64,000 nucleotides of DNA from positions 124,001 to 188,000 of the forward strand of contig JADJDQ010000001.1 of NCBI GenBank assembly GCA_016702605.1. The letters are read 5' to 3'. Source of the DNA: Candidatus Intricatilinea gracilis. Lineage in GTDB: Bacteria > Pseudomonadota > Gammaproteobacteria > Burkholderiales > Burkholderiaceae_C. A program made the translations under genes and the position numbers. How positions within the stretch are numbered: the first letter of the stretch is position 1; every line of letters starts with the position of its first letter. Shown here in pieces: positions 1 to 8,609 of the stretch. The notes beneath the pieces were generated by a model that made no database searches, was not told the origin of the DNA, and was given only the letters and a program-made list of their open reading frames with translations.

Positions 1-545
1 GATTGATAGGCCGTCGGGTGGACCGACTTCTGCCACCAGGTCGGCGCCACCGCCACATCACATTGCTCGAGATTGAGCAGGTGCAGGCTGTTGCGTGTGC
101 GCAGGCGTGCACGGGCGTCCAGGGTCAGGGGTATGGTCGGATCGAAACCCGAATCGGCCCCTTCCGAGTGGTAATAGAACTCGCAGAAGTTCACCACCTT
201 GGCCGCCGGAAATATCTCGCGCACATAAAGTGATTCGCCCCAACCGGGATGCGCCACGACCACATCGGGGGCGAATCCGCGCTGCTTGAGGCGTGCCAGC
301 ACTTCGACCACCGCCTGACCGGCCAGCACGGCGCTCTCGAGGCCGACGAGGTAGCGATGTGTCGACGCACTCGGCGTGCGTTTGGGCTGATACCGGATGT
401 ATTCGAGCCGGGGGGCGACGAGGCCGGTCTCGGCGGGCTTGCGCTGACCGAGCGCCACCACCTCGTTGGCCGGGTCCTGGGCCAGGGCGGTGACGAGGTG
501 GCGGAACTGCCCCGGGAAGTTCTGGTGCAGGAATAGCAGCTTCAT
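1..545 (-). CDS. Glycosyltransferase family 4, N-terminal part (truncated by window edge)
   Basis: The minus strand is open from an ATG at 545 down to base 1, giving about 181 residues with no stop, so the C-terminal half lies outside the window. The product begins MKLLFLHQNFPGQFRHLV and continues with VVAHPGWGE and CEFYYHSEGADSGFDP. These segments are characteristic of the N-terminal Rossmann-like domain of a GT4 subgroup of bacterial polysaccharide glycosyltransferases. Such enzymes transfer a sugar from a nucleotide-sugar donor to a lipid-linked glycan at the cytoplasmic membrane. The catalytic E-x7-E donor-binding region is not visible. It sits 80 bp downstream of the HlyD gene on the same strand, inside the polysaccharide locus, so a role in assembling that polymer is inferred. 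The family call is good; donor and acceptor are unknown. Confidence 0.75.
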   Translation of the reverse strand, partial: MKLLFLHQNFPGQFRHLVTALAQDPANEVVALGQRKPAETGLVAPRLEYIRYQPKRTPSASTHRYLVGLESAVLAGQAVVEVLARLKQRGFAPDVVVAHPGWGESLYVREIFPAAKVVNFCEFYYHSEGADSGFDPTIPLTLDARARLRTRNSLHLLNLEQCDVAVAPTWWQKSVHPTAYQ

Positions 546-625
546 GGTGGGCTCATTCTGCCCAACACCTTCGGGCCCCACTCCCGATACCGCGGCGCGC
601 CGGCGCCTTCGGCCCGGGCACGCCG

Positions 626-1990
626 TCAGGGCTCACGCAGTGCGCGCTCGCGGAAGTTGTCGAGCGGCCCGAGCAGGTACATCAACATCGAGCGCTCGGG
701 TGTCGACACATACACCTCGGCCGGCATGCCGGTCTGCAGCTTGACGTCGGGGTGTTGTGACAGTTCGGCAGGGTCGATGCTGAGTTGCGCCACAAACCAC
801 GAGCCACTGTTCTGGGGATCGATCACCCGATCGGCCGACACGAAGTCGACCTTGGCCGGCAGCTTGGGTGTGCGGCGATAGTCGTAGGCGGTGAGCCTGA
901 CCTCGGCCGACGCTCCGACCCGCACATGGGCAATGTCTTCGAGGCGCACACGACCTTCGACGACCAGCCGTTCTTCGGCAGGGACAATTTCCATCAAGGT
1001 CTCGCGCGGCCCGACGTTGAGGCCAGCCGCGGCGATACGCAAACCCATCACCGTGCCGGCCACCGGCGCACGCACCGCCTGGCGATTGGCCAGGTCTTCG
1101 GAGGCACGCAGGCGTTCGTCGATTTCGCGCAGACGCACCGTGGCGTCCTTCAGATCATCGGCGGCCTGCTGCTGATAGGTATTACGCGCCTGCGCGGCGC
1201 GCAAACGCAGATCCTGGATCCGTTGTTGTGCCTCGGCGATATCACTGCGCATCTGGCCGAGCCGGCTGTCGTACTCGACCACCACACGTTCGAGGCCGAG
1301 CAACCTCGCTTTTTGCACATACCCTTGTTCGGCGAGTTTCTCGTTGAGCGCGAGTTCATCACGTGCGAGTTTGTGGCCACTCTCGGTCGACGCAAATTGC
1401 GCGCGTAACCCGGCGATCTGGTTGTTCACGTCGCCGACCTGGGATTCGAGCGATGTCACCTGTTCGTCCAGGTTGCGCCGACGTGTATCGAACAGGCGTT
1501 GTTCGCGCTCGACCAGGTCCGCGTCGGCGCGGGCGAGTTTGCCGACCTGCCTGGCATCGAAAGAGCCGGCCAGTTCGACCTCGGCTTCGAGGCGCTTCTT
1601 GCGCAGCAATTCGGCGGCCTGCTGCGAGCGCAGCACATCGCGGCCCACATCACTGCGCACATCCGAGATGTAGGTGAGCACCTCGCCCGCCGCGACCTGC
1701 TGGCCGTCACGCACCAGGATCTCGCTGACGATGCCGCCCTCCTGATGCTGGATCACCTTGCGGTTGAGCTCACTCTTGACCACACCTTGCAGGATCACCG
1801 CCCCCGCCAGTGGTGCTGCACTCACCCACCAGCCACACAACAGGGCGGCCAGGCCCAGCACGACCAGTGAACTGCGCAGGCCCAGGCGAGACGCCTGCGC
1901 CGAGGTGGAGGACGGATCAGCGCTGTTCAGCAGCTCGAGGGCATTGGTCGGGCCACCTACGGCCTGGAGTTCGGTGCTGCGTCGGCTCAT
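626..1990 (-). CDS. HlyD-family type I secretion periplasmic adaptor (membrane fusion protein)
   Basis: Membrane fusion protein expected to join an inner-membrane ABC exporter to an outer-membrane TolC-like channel. From the ATG at 1990 it is 454 residues: a short cytoplasmic N-terminus, one membrane segment (about residues 42-68), a lipoyl-like half (VIQHQEGGIVSEILVRDGQQV), a long coiled-coil hairpin rich in Glu/Arg/Gln (about 115-290), the second lipoyl half (VRAPVAGTVMGL) and a beta-barrel end, closing with the TGMPAEVYV segment typical of HlyD/PrtE proteins. The longer open frame to 2152 would overlap the gene upstream, so the ATG 23 bp after that gene's stop was chosen. No ABC ATPase or TolC partner is visible in the window. 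The setting suggests export linked to the surface polysaccharide, or simply a secretion locus next door. Confidence 0.85.
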   Translation of the reverse strand: MSRRSTELQAVGGPTNALELLNSADPSSTSAQASRLGLRSSLVVLGLAALLCGWWVSAAPLAGAVILQGVVKSELNRKVIQHQEGGIVSEILVRDGQQVAAGEVLTYISDVRSDVGRDVLRSQQAAELLRKKRLEAEVELAGSFDARQVGKLARADADLVEREQRLFDTRRRNLDEQVTSLESQVGDVNNQIAGLRAQFASTESGHKLARDELALNEKLAEQGYVQKARLLGLERVVVEYDSRLGQMRSDIAEAQQRIQDLRLRAAQARNTYQQQAADDLKDATVRLREIDERLRASEDLANRQAVRAPVAGTVMGLRIAAAGLNVGPRETLMEIVPAEERLVVEGRVRLEDIAHVRVGASAEVRLTAYDYRRTPKLPAKVDFVSADRVIDPQNSGSWFVAQLSIDPAELSQHPDVKLQTGMPAEVYVSTPERSMLMYLLGPLDNFRERALREP

Positions 1991-2013
1991 CGAAAGTCTG
2001 GGTGATTCACTCG

Positions 2014-3150
2014 TTACTGCGCCACACCGAGCTCGGGCTCGGCGGACTCGTCGGCTTGCAGCAGGGCTGGCGTGGGCAGGCTGCGAATCAACAAGGCGTT
2101 GTACAGACGGTGATACGCGATGAGGAACAACGGAATGCCGATCGCCACCCATCCGCCATGGAGTTCACCCAGCTGTGCAAACACCTGGCTGAAAAGCACC
2201 AGCAGCCACATCACGGGCACGGCGAGCCCATGTTTGATGGCGGCAGCGCGGCTCGAGCCGACGCGGATGCAGATCAGGCGACGAAACACCAGTTGGTGCA
2301 GGTGCACACGGTCCGGGCGACCCACGGCGGTGCCACGCATCACACGACGGCGATACATCGAGAAAACCGTTTCCCACACCGGGTAGAAACAAGCCAGCAA
2401 CGCTGCCCAGCCCGACGCAGCGGGGTTGCGCACCAGCAGCAACACGGCACATTCGGCCAGCCAGAAGCCGGCGAGATAGGCGCCGCCATCACCAAGAAAG
2501 ATGCGCCCCGCAGGAAAGTTGAAGACCATGAACCCACCGCAAGCCGCCATGCCTGCCAGGCACAGCTGCATGACCACGTGGTCACCCGCTTGCCAGGCCA
2601 GCAAGCCCAGACCACCCAACATGATCACAACGCTGCCCGACGCCAGACCATTGAGGCCGTCGATGATGTTGACCGAATGGGTGATGCCACCCACGATGAA
2701 GCAGGTGACCAGCACGGACACCCATCCGAGCTGCATGATCGGGTCGATCGCCGGCCCCATGTCCAGACGGGTGAGGTGGGCATTGACCAGCCATGCCGCC
2801 AGCGCCGCAGCCACAAACGACGCCAGCAGCCGTGTGCGCACCGAGACACGTTTGGTGAGGTCTTCGACCAGACCCGCAGCAAACACCGGCAGGCTGGCCA
2901 GCAGCAAACCGATCATCGTGGCAGCAGCCTCGCCGTTTTGTGCTTCGATGACGAAGGCGCCGAACACCAGGCCAACCATCAGGGCGACACCACCGATGCG
3001 CGGCACAGGCGACACGTGCAACTTCTGGATCGAACCCAGATCGTGGTCCATGCTGTGCCGGCCGTGCAGCTTCTTGGTCAGCAGCAAGGCCAGGCAGGCC
3101 AACGCACTGCCCAGGAACACGGCCCAGCCGAAATCACCAACGTTCATCAT
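2014..3150 (-). CDS. Polyprenyl-phosphate sugar-1-phosphate transferase, WecA/MraY-like (copy 1)
   Basis: Integral membrane enzyme of the PNPT family that transfers a sugar-1-phosphate (usually GlcNAc-1-P) from a UDP-sugar to undecaprenyl phosphate, the first committed step of lipid-linked glycan assembly. The 378-residue protein has about ten hydrophobic segments. The family motifs are present: VEDLTKRV for the Asp-rich loop, NIIDGLNGLASG, FLGDGGAYLAGF, and the histidine-rich cytosolic loop DRVHLHQLVFRR. VPRIGGVALMVG near the N-terminus is also typical of WecA-like proteins. It is the first gene of a short minus-strand run with the HlyD adaptor. A second copy with the same architecture lies at 13459 on the other strand. 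Substrate sugar cannot be read from the sequence. Confidence 0.85.
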   Translation of the reverse strand: MMNVGDFGWAVFLGSALACLALLLTKKLHGRHSMDHDLGSIQKLHVSPVPRIGGVALMVGLVFGAFVIEAQNGEAAATMIGLLLASLPVFAAGLVEDLTKRVSVRTRLLASFVAAALAAWLVNAHLTRLDMGPAIDPIMQLGWVSVLVTCFIVGGITHSVNIIDGLNGLASGSVVIMLGGLGLLAWQAGDHVVMQLCLAGMAACGGFMVFNFPAGRIFLGDGGAYLAGFWLAECAVLLLVRNPAASGWAALLACFYPVWETVFSMYRRRVMRGTAVGRPDRVHLHQLVFRRLICIRVGSSRAAAIKHGLAVPVMWLLVLFSQVFAQLGELHGGWVAIGIPLFLIAYHRLYNALLIRSLPTPALLQADESAEPELGVAQ

Positions 3151-3353
3151 CTTTGCACCCGGCTCGTGGCCCCAAGTCGATCGGCGCGGGCCCGGAACTG
3201 AGACACACGCAAGGAGCTGCGGAGTCTAGGAGTGCCCCCTGGGTCAAGGAAAGCCCGACTATCAAAGATTGATGATTCGACCAATGAATGCACGCCGGGA
3301 TGTCAGCACATGTTGCAACCAATTGTCCCGAGGCCGCTCGCGGCGGCAGCACA

Positions 3354-5561
3354 TCAGGGCAGCGGCATGCTCAGCGCCACCCCGCGCCCGACCAGGCTGA
3401 GGTTGACGCCGTTGCCCAGGCGGGTGCGGGCCCAGCTGCCGAGGTGGTAGCCGATCAGCGAGCCGGCGATGGCGTCGGATGCCCAGTGTTCGCGGCCCAT
3501 CACGCGGCCGAAGCTGGTCATGCCCGCCAGGCCGTAGACCCAGTCCTGGCCGTAGGTTTGTGCATAGGGCGTCACCACGGCCCAGGCGATGGCGGCATGG
3601 TTGGACGGCATCGAACTGTCGCTGCGTGGTGAACCGCTCTGGCCGAAGCTGTTGTGCCCCAGGCCTTCGATCGGCCGGTCGCGCGCGATGGCGGACTTGA
3701 GCAGCTTGCTGCTGGCATACGCCCCGAGGCCGGCGGTGGTGGCCGCCAGGGCCGTGTCGCCGGCCGGGCTGCCACGCTCGGACAACCAGTGCACGCCGGC
3801 CAGGCCAAGCGCCAGCGTGGGCAACGCGTCACCAACCTGGCGCAGCGCCTTCATCGACGGGTTATTGCCGTGGTCCTGAACATACCGATCGGCCGGGCGG
3901 TCGAGCGCCACACCCAGCGCCAGCAAACCGGCGCCCGCAAGCAGCGGGTTGCGCCCGAACCAGCCGGGCTCGCGGCTGCTGCTTGCGGCGGCTGATCGAC
4001 CCAAGGACAAGCTGCCCGGCGACGTGCCATCCAGCGACAAGGTCCAGTTCACACCGGCGTTCAGCTCGGAGTGTTTGCGGCCTGGCCGGCTGAGGCGTTG
4101 CCAGCCGATTTCGGGTGTGAGTTGACCGCCGGACCAGGCGACGCTGCGCTGGGCCTGCAGCGACAGCAGGCGCGTGTTGACGCCACGTGTCGGCGGAGCG
4201 GCGAGTGTGGGGGCATCACCGGCAAATCCACTCAGCAGGCCTACATCCATGCGCAACCGTGTGGCGCCGGGCTGGTCGAACAGACTGAAGGACAACAGCC
4301 GCGCGTCCGGCCCCTGGCTGGCGCCGAGCCAACGCCCGGCGCTGGCGTAACCGTTGGGATATTGGCCGTTGCGATAGGCGCAACCGGTCAGGCGTTTGGC
4401 GTCGGGTGTGCTGTCGCAGGCGCTGTCGGCATATTCGACGTTGTATCGGCGCTGACCATCGGCCGACCAGGTCTCGATGCCGTACAGGCTCAGGAAACGG
4501 CTCGGCGCGGGGCCGGCCATGTCTTCGCCCATCAGTTGCAGGTAGGCGGCGCAGTTCCAGCCCGCCGGGCAACGTGCCCGCAGGTCGACGCCGGCCATCT
4601 GGTTGCCTGGGTCGGTGGCCTGTTGAGCCCGGGTGTCGGCATTGGTGCCCGTGCCGGTCAGCATGTGCAGAAAGCTGCTGGCACTCTGGTCGCGACCCCG
4701 CCCGCCCCATTGCGCGGTGCGGCTCAAGCCCAGTTCGACGCCCGACCAGGGTCGCAGCGTGAGGCGTTGCCCGACCAGCCAAGCATAGGCCGGCGCGGCG
4801 TCACCTTCTTGCTGAGCGGCAAAGGCCTCGAGGTTCCAGGGACCGAGCCAGCTCAGCCAGGGGGATGACGAGACGCCACCTGCGGCGCGCTGCAGGCTCA
4901 CACCCGCCAGCGCCGGGGCGTTGTTGCCCAGGATGAGGCTGGAGCGCCAGCCCGGACCCCACCAGGTCTGACGCGTCCAGGCCTGCAGGTTGACGCCCAA
5001 GGCGCCGGTCACGACGGCACTGTCGTCCAGACGTGCGCGGGCACCACCGCGGCGAGGTGCGGCAGCACCGGGGTCACCCTCGATGCGCAGGCCAATCCGC
5101 CCGGTCACCAACGCGCCGGGGCCGATTTGTGCGCTGCCAAACGCCAGCGAGCTGCCGGGCGCGTAGTGGTCGCCGTAGCCGACCAGGGTGTCGGCACGTG
5201 GCCGCAGGCGCAGCTCGACACGCGCAGCGCTGGCGCGACGCAAGTCGGCCTGCACGGTGTCGCGGGCCCGTTCGAGCGCCGGGCTCAGGTTGAGGGGCAG
5301 GTGCTGCAGCGCCTCGGACACCGCACCGGCCGGCAGCGGCCACTGCGTCAGCGTCAGGGGCAGATCGGCCTGGTCGGCCAGCAAGGCCAGGGCATGGCGG
5401 GCGCTGACACTCGGCGTGTAGGGCAGGCTGGGCTGGGCCTGAGCGGCGCCGATCGCCGCCACGGCGACAACAGCACCGACCACGGTGCGCAGCCAGCGGC
5501 GAGTGAACACGGGCGCAGCGACTTTGGCCCGTGATGTGGGCCATGTGCAGATAGTCGTCAT
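3354..5561 (-). CDS. Wzi-type capsule assembly outer-membrane protein fused to a PAP2 phosphatase domain
   Basis: Large (about 735 residues) envelope protein in two parts. A hydrophobic signal-like stretch (TVVGAVVAVAAIGAAQAQ) is followed by a roughly 450-residue region of alternating beta-strand character with WWGPGWRSSLILGNNAPAL, a hallmark of Wzi-like capsule-attachment barrels. The C-terminal ~180 residues carry the three PAP2 motifs: K623-x6-RP (KSAIARDRP), PSNH656 and GRVMGREH693WASD (residues numbered from the GTG at 5564). PAP2 enzymes remove phosphate from lipid phosphates such as undecaprenyl pyrophosphate. The start is uncertain: GTG 5564 and ATG 5561 abut the upstream epimerase stop, and an internal GTG just before FTRRWLR would give a cleaner signal peptide. 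Last gene of the nucleotide-sugar operon, suggesting a terminal role in export, attachment or lipid recycling. Domain calls are solid; the combined function is inferred. Confidence 0.8.
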   Translation of the reverse strand: MTTICTWPTSRAKVAAPVFTRRWLRTVVGAVVAVAAIGAAQAQPSLPYTPSVSARHALALLADQADLPLTLTQWPLPAGAVSEALQHLPLNLSPALERARDTVQADLRRASAARVELRLRPRADTLVGYGDHYAPGSSLAFGSAQIGPGALVTGRIGLRIEGDPGAAAPRRGGARARLDDSAVVTGALGVNLQAWTRQTWWGPGWRSSLILGNNAPALAGVSLQRAAGGVSSSPWLSWLGPWNLEAFAAQQEGDAAPAYAWLVGQRLTLRPWSGVELGLSRTAQWGGRGRDQSASSFLHMLTGTGTNADTRAQQATDPGNQMAGVDLRARCPAGWNCAAYLQLMGEDMAGPAPSRFLSLYGIETWSADGQRRYNVEYADSACDSTPDAKRLTGCAYRNGQYPNGYASAGRWLGASQGPDARLLSFSLFDQPGATRLRMDVGLLSGFAGDAPTLAAPPTRGVNTRLLSLQAQRSVAWSGGQLTPEIGWQRLSRPGRKHSELNAGVNWTLSLDGTSPGSLSLGRSAAASSSREPGWFGRNPLLAGAGLLALGVALDRPADRYVQDHGNNPSMKALRQVGDALPTLALGLAGVHWLSERGSPAGDTALAATTAGLGAYASSKLLKSAIARDRPIEGLGHNSFGQSGSPRSDSSMPSNHAAIAWAVVTPYAQTYGQDWVYGLAGMTSFGRVMGREHWASDAIAGSLIGYHLGSWARTRLGNGVNLSLVGRGVALSMPLP

Positions 5562-5564
5562 CAC

Positions 5565-6569
5565 TCAGGCGCTGGCGGTGTGGTAGTCGCGGTACCACTC
5601 GACGAAGCGGGTGATACCGGCGGCCAAGGGGGTGGCGGGGGCGAAACCGACCCATTCTTGCAGCGCACCGGTGTCGGCATAGGTGGCCGGCACGTCACCG
5701 TCCTGCATGGGCAACAGGCGTTTGGCGGCGGTGCGGCCCAGGCTGGCCTCGATGCAGGCGATGAAGTCGAGCAACTGCACCGGGTCGTGGTTGCCGATGT
5801 TGAACACGCGCCAGGGCACTTTCGATCCCTCCAGCGGTGTGGCAATACGGTCGGTGACACGCACCACCCCTTCGACGATGTCGTCGATGTAGGTGAAGTC
5901 GCGTTTCATGTCGCCATGGTTGAAGACGTCGATGGGGCGGCCTTCGGTGATGGCTTTGGTGAACAGCCACGCCGCCATGTCGGGCCGGCCCCAGGGGCCG
6001 TAGACGGTAAAAAAGCGCAGGCCCGTGGTCGGCAGGCCGTAGAGATGGCTGTAGGTGTGCGCCATCAACTCGTTGGCCTTCTTGGTGGCGGCGTACAGGC
6101 TCACCGGGTGATCGACCGGGTCGGTCTCGGCAAATGGCATCTTGGTGTTGCCGCCGTAGACGCTCGAACTACTGGCGTAGACCAGGTGCTGCACGGTGTG
6201 ATGGCGGCAGCCTTCGAGCACATTCAGGAAGCCGGTGAGGTTGCTCTCGGCATAGGCATGCGGGTTTTGCAGCGAGTAGCGCACGCCGGCCTGCGCGCCC
6301 AGGTGCACGACCCGGTCGAACTTCTCGGTCGCGAACAGCGTCGCCATGCCGTCACGATCTGCCAGGTCGAGTTTGTCGAAACGCCAGGTCGCCGTGGCCG
6401 GCCAGAGCCGGGCCTGGGTCTTGATGTGAGCCAGGCGCGCCTGTTTGAGCGCCGGGTCGTAGTAGTTGTTGAGGTTGTCGATGCCGACCACCTCGTTGCC
6501 CCGCGCCAGCAGGCGCAAGGCGGTGTACATGCCGATGAAGCCGGCCGCGCCTGTGACGAGAACTTTCAT
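5565..6569 (-). CDS. UDP-glucuronate 4-epimerase (NAD-dependent SDR epimerase)
   Basis: Extended short-chain dehydrogenase of 334 residues that interconverts UDP-glucuronate and UDP-galacturonate in the cytoplasm. The NAD-binding motif TGAAGFIG is at residues 7-14, followed by the DNLNNYYDPALK segment typical of UDP-GlcA epimerases of the capsule type. The catalytic Ser region (SSSSVYGG) and the Y-x3-K pair (SLYAATKKANE) are intact, and FFTVYGPWGRPDMA is the usual substrate-binding stretch. It lies directly downstream of UDP-glucose dehydrogenase, which makes its substrate, on the same strand. Its stop abuts the next gene's start. A plain UDP-glucose epimerase is less likely given that neighbour and the NNYYD motif. 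Confidence 0.85.
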   Translation of the reverse strand: MKVLVTGAAGFIGMYTALRLLARGNEVVGIDNLNNYYDPALKQARLAHIKTQARLWPATATWRFDKLDLADRDGMATLFATEKFDRVVHLGAQAGVRYSLQNPHAYAESNLTGFLNVLEGCRHHTVQHLVYASSSSVYGGNTKMPFAETDPVDHPVSLYAATKKANELMAHTYSHLYGLPTTGLRFFTVYGPWGRPDMAAWLFTKAITEGRPIDVFNHGDMKRDFTYIDDIVEGVVRVTDRIATPLEGSKVPWRVFNIGNHDPVQLLDFIACIEASLGRTAAKRLLPMQDGDVPATYADTGALQEWVGFAPATPLAAGITRFVEWYRDYHTASA

Positions 6570-6635
6570 GGCGCGATTCTCGCGGACTCTGCCGGACCGA
6601 CAGGCGCCGCTCTCACAGCGCCTGCCGACACCTGG

Positions 6636-7958
6636 TCAGCGGCCGATTGCGAAGTACTCGAACCCGCGTGCACGCAGCGCCACCGGGTCGTAGAGATTGC
6701 GGCCGTCGACGATCACCGCTTGTTTGAGCGCCTTGGCGATGGCGTCGAAGTCGGGGCTGCGGAATTCCTTCCACTCGGTCGCGATGACCAGCGCGTCGGC
6801 ACCTTCGAGTGCAGTCATGGGCGACGTAGCGAAGGTGATGCCGGCCTGGCCTTCGAAGATGCGCTTGGCTTCGTCCATGGCGACCGGGTCGTAGGCGCTC
6901 ACCGTGGCGCCGGCAGCGATCAGGTCGGCCACGATGGCGCGGCTGGGCGCGGCGCGCATGTCGTCGGTGTTGGGCTTGAAGGCCAGGCCCCACAGCGCAA
7001 AGTGGCGACCCGTCAGGTCGTTGCCGAAACGTTTCTTGATCTTGCCCGGCAGCACGAGCTTTTGTGCATCGTTGACCTCTTCGACCGCGCTGAGCACGGC
7101 CAGGTGCATGCCGGCGTCCTGCTGAGCAGTGCGGATGAGCGCCTGGACGTCCTTCGGGAAACAGGAACCGCCGTAACCGCAACCCGGATACAGGAAGTGA
7201 TAGCCGATGCGCGGATCGGAGCCTATGCCCTGGCGCACTGCCTCGATGTCGGCACCCAGCACCTCGGCCAGGTTCGCCAGGTCGTTCATGAAGCTGATGC
7301 GGGTGGCCAGCATCGCGTTGGCGGCGTATTTGGTCAGTTCGGCGCTCTTCACGTCCATGATCACCAGACGCTCGTGGTTGCGCTGGAACGGCGCATAGAT
7401 GGCGCGCATCAGGTTGATGGCGCCTTCGTCGCTGGCGCCGACGACGATGCGGTCGGGCTTCATGAAGTCGTCGATCGCCGCGCCTTCCTTCAGGAACTCG
7501 GGGTTCGAGACCACCGAATACGGCACGGTCACGGCGCGTTTGGCGAGTTCGTCGGCAATGGCGGCGTTGACCTTGTCGGCCGTGCCCACGGGCACCGTGC
7601 TCTTGTCGACCACCACCTTGTGGTCGGTCATGTGCCGGCCGATGTTGCGTGCGGCGGCCAGCACGTACTGCAGGTCGGCCGACCCGTCTTCGTCCGGCGG
7701 TGTGCCCACGGCGATGAACTGGATGGTGCCGAAGTGCACGGCCCGTTCGATGTCGGTGGTGAAGTGCAGGCGCCCGGCTGCCACGTTGCGTTTGACGACG
7801 TTGTCCAACCCCGGCTCGTGGATGGGGATGCCACCGGCTTCGAGGGTGGCGATCTTGCGCGGGTCGACGTCCAGGCACAACACGTCGTTGCCGACGTCGG
7901 CCAGGCAGGCGCCCGTGACGAGGCCGACATAGCCGGTGCCGATGACAGTGACTTTCAT
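6636..7958 (-). CDS. ugd: UDP-glucose 6-dehydrogenase
   Basis: Cytoplasmic enzyme oxidising UDP-glucose to UDP-glucuronate with two NAD+. The 440-residue product has the N-terminal Rossmann motif (VIGTGYVGLVTGACLADVG), the middle helical dimer domain and the catalytic cysteine motif GYGGSCFPKD. The C-terminal UDP-binding domain has ALWGLAFKPNTDDMRAAPS. Length and motifs are complete for the family. It sits between rfbC and the UDP-glucuronate epimerase on the same strand, so UDP-GlcA and UDP-GalA are evidently supplied to the polysaccharide encoded here. Confidence 0.93.
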   Translation of the reverse strand: MKVTVIGTGYVGLVTGACLADVGNDVLCLDVDPRKIATLEAGGIPIHEPGLDNVVKRNVAAGRLHFTTDIERAVHFGTIQFIAVGTPPDEDGSADLQYVLAAARNIGRHMTDHKVVVDKSTVPVGTADKVNAAIADELAKRAVTVPYSVVSNPEFLKEGAAIDDFMKPDRIVVGASDEGAINLMRAIYAPFQRNHERLVIMDVKSAELTKYAANAMLATRISFMNDLANLAEVLGADIEAVRQGIGSDPRIGYHFLYPGCGYGGSCFPKDVQALIRTAQQDAGMHLAVLSAVEEVNDAQKLVLPGKIKKRFGNDLTGRHFALWGLAFKPNTDDMRAAPSRAIVADLIAAGATVSAYDPVAMDEAKRIFEGQAGITFATSPMTALEGADALVIATEWKEFRSPDFDAIAKALKQAVIVDGRNLYDPVALRARGFEYFAIGR

Positions 7959-8008
7959 GATGGATGAACCAAGCTGAAGTGAAGTGAAAGAGTCAGGCGC
8001 CGTCGGTG

Positions 8009-8608
8009 TCAGGCCGCTGCGGCGGACCAGGGCGCGGGCAGGTCGCCAGCGCTCACGTCGGTGAGCAGGGGCGCCGCGGCATCCTTGGCGGCCAGCAGCG
8101 GCGCCAGGTCAGCAGGCAAAGGCCAGGCGATGGCAAAGGTGGGATCGTTCCAGCGCAGTGCACGTTCGCAGTCGCGGGCGTAGTAGTCGCTGGTCTTGTA
8201 GAGGAAATGGGTGTCGTCCTCGAGCGCGACGAAGCCGTGGGCAAAACCTGCAGGTATCCACAACTGGCGTTTGGCTACCGCATCGAGTTCGACGCCGACC
8301 CACCGGCCGAAGGTGGGTGAGCCCGGCCGGATGTCGACCGCCACGTCCCAGGCACGGCCTTTGACAACCCGCACGAGTTTGGCCTGGGCATGGGGCTCGA
8401 GCTGATAGTGCAGGCCACGCAGCACACCTGCGCGCGAACACGAATGGTTGTCCTGCACCAACTCGGGCGGCTGGGGCAGGCCCAGCGCCACCATGGCCTG
8501 GGAGAAGTTGCGGGCGTTGTAACTTTCGCTGAACCAACCGCGGTCGTCGCCGAATACTGAGGGTTCGACGATGACAACGTCGGGGATGTCGGTGCGCAGC
8601 AGTTTCAT
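8009..8608 (-). CDS. rfbC: dTDP-4-dehydrorhamnose 3,5-epimerase
   Basis: Third step of dTDP-L-rhamnose synthesis: double epimerisation of dTDP-4-keto-6-deoxyglucose. The 199-residue cupin protein carries DDRGWFSESYNARNF near residue 20, the substrate-binding QDNHSCS segment, the catalytic histidine in GVLRGLHYQ, and the IPAGFAHGF segment. Length is normal (about 180-200). It is the last of four contiguous rhamnose genes (rfbB-rfbD-rfbA-rfbC in transcription order); its ATG lies one base beyond the rfbA stop, so translational coupling is likely. Also called rmlC. Confidence 0.95.
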   Translation of the reverse strand: MKLLRTDIPDVVIVEPSVFGDDRGWFSESYNARNFSQAMVALGLPQPPELVQDNHSCSRAGVLRGLHYQLEPHAQAKLVRVVKGRAWDVAVDIRPGSPTFGRWVGVELDAVAKRQLWIPAGFAHGFVALEDDTHFLYKTSDYYARDCERALRWNDPTFAIAWPLPADLAPLLAAKDAAAPLLTDVSAGDLPAPWSAAAA

Positions 8609-8609
8609 G

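Noticed and set aside
5580..7967. A 795-codon plus-strand frame over the epimerase and ugd
   Set aside because: Both genes on the minus strand carry full catalytic motifs; the plus-strand product is a shadow.
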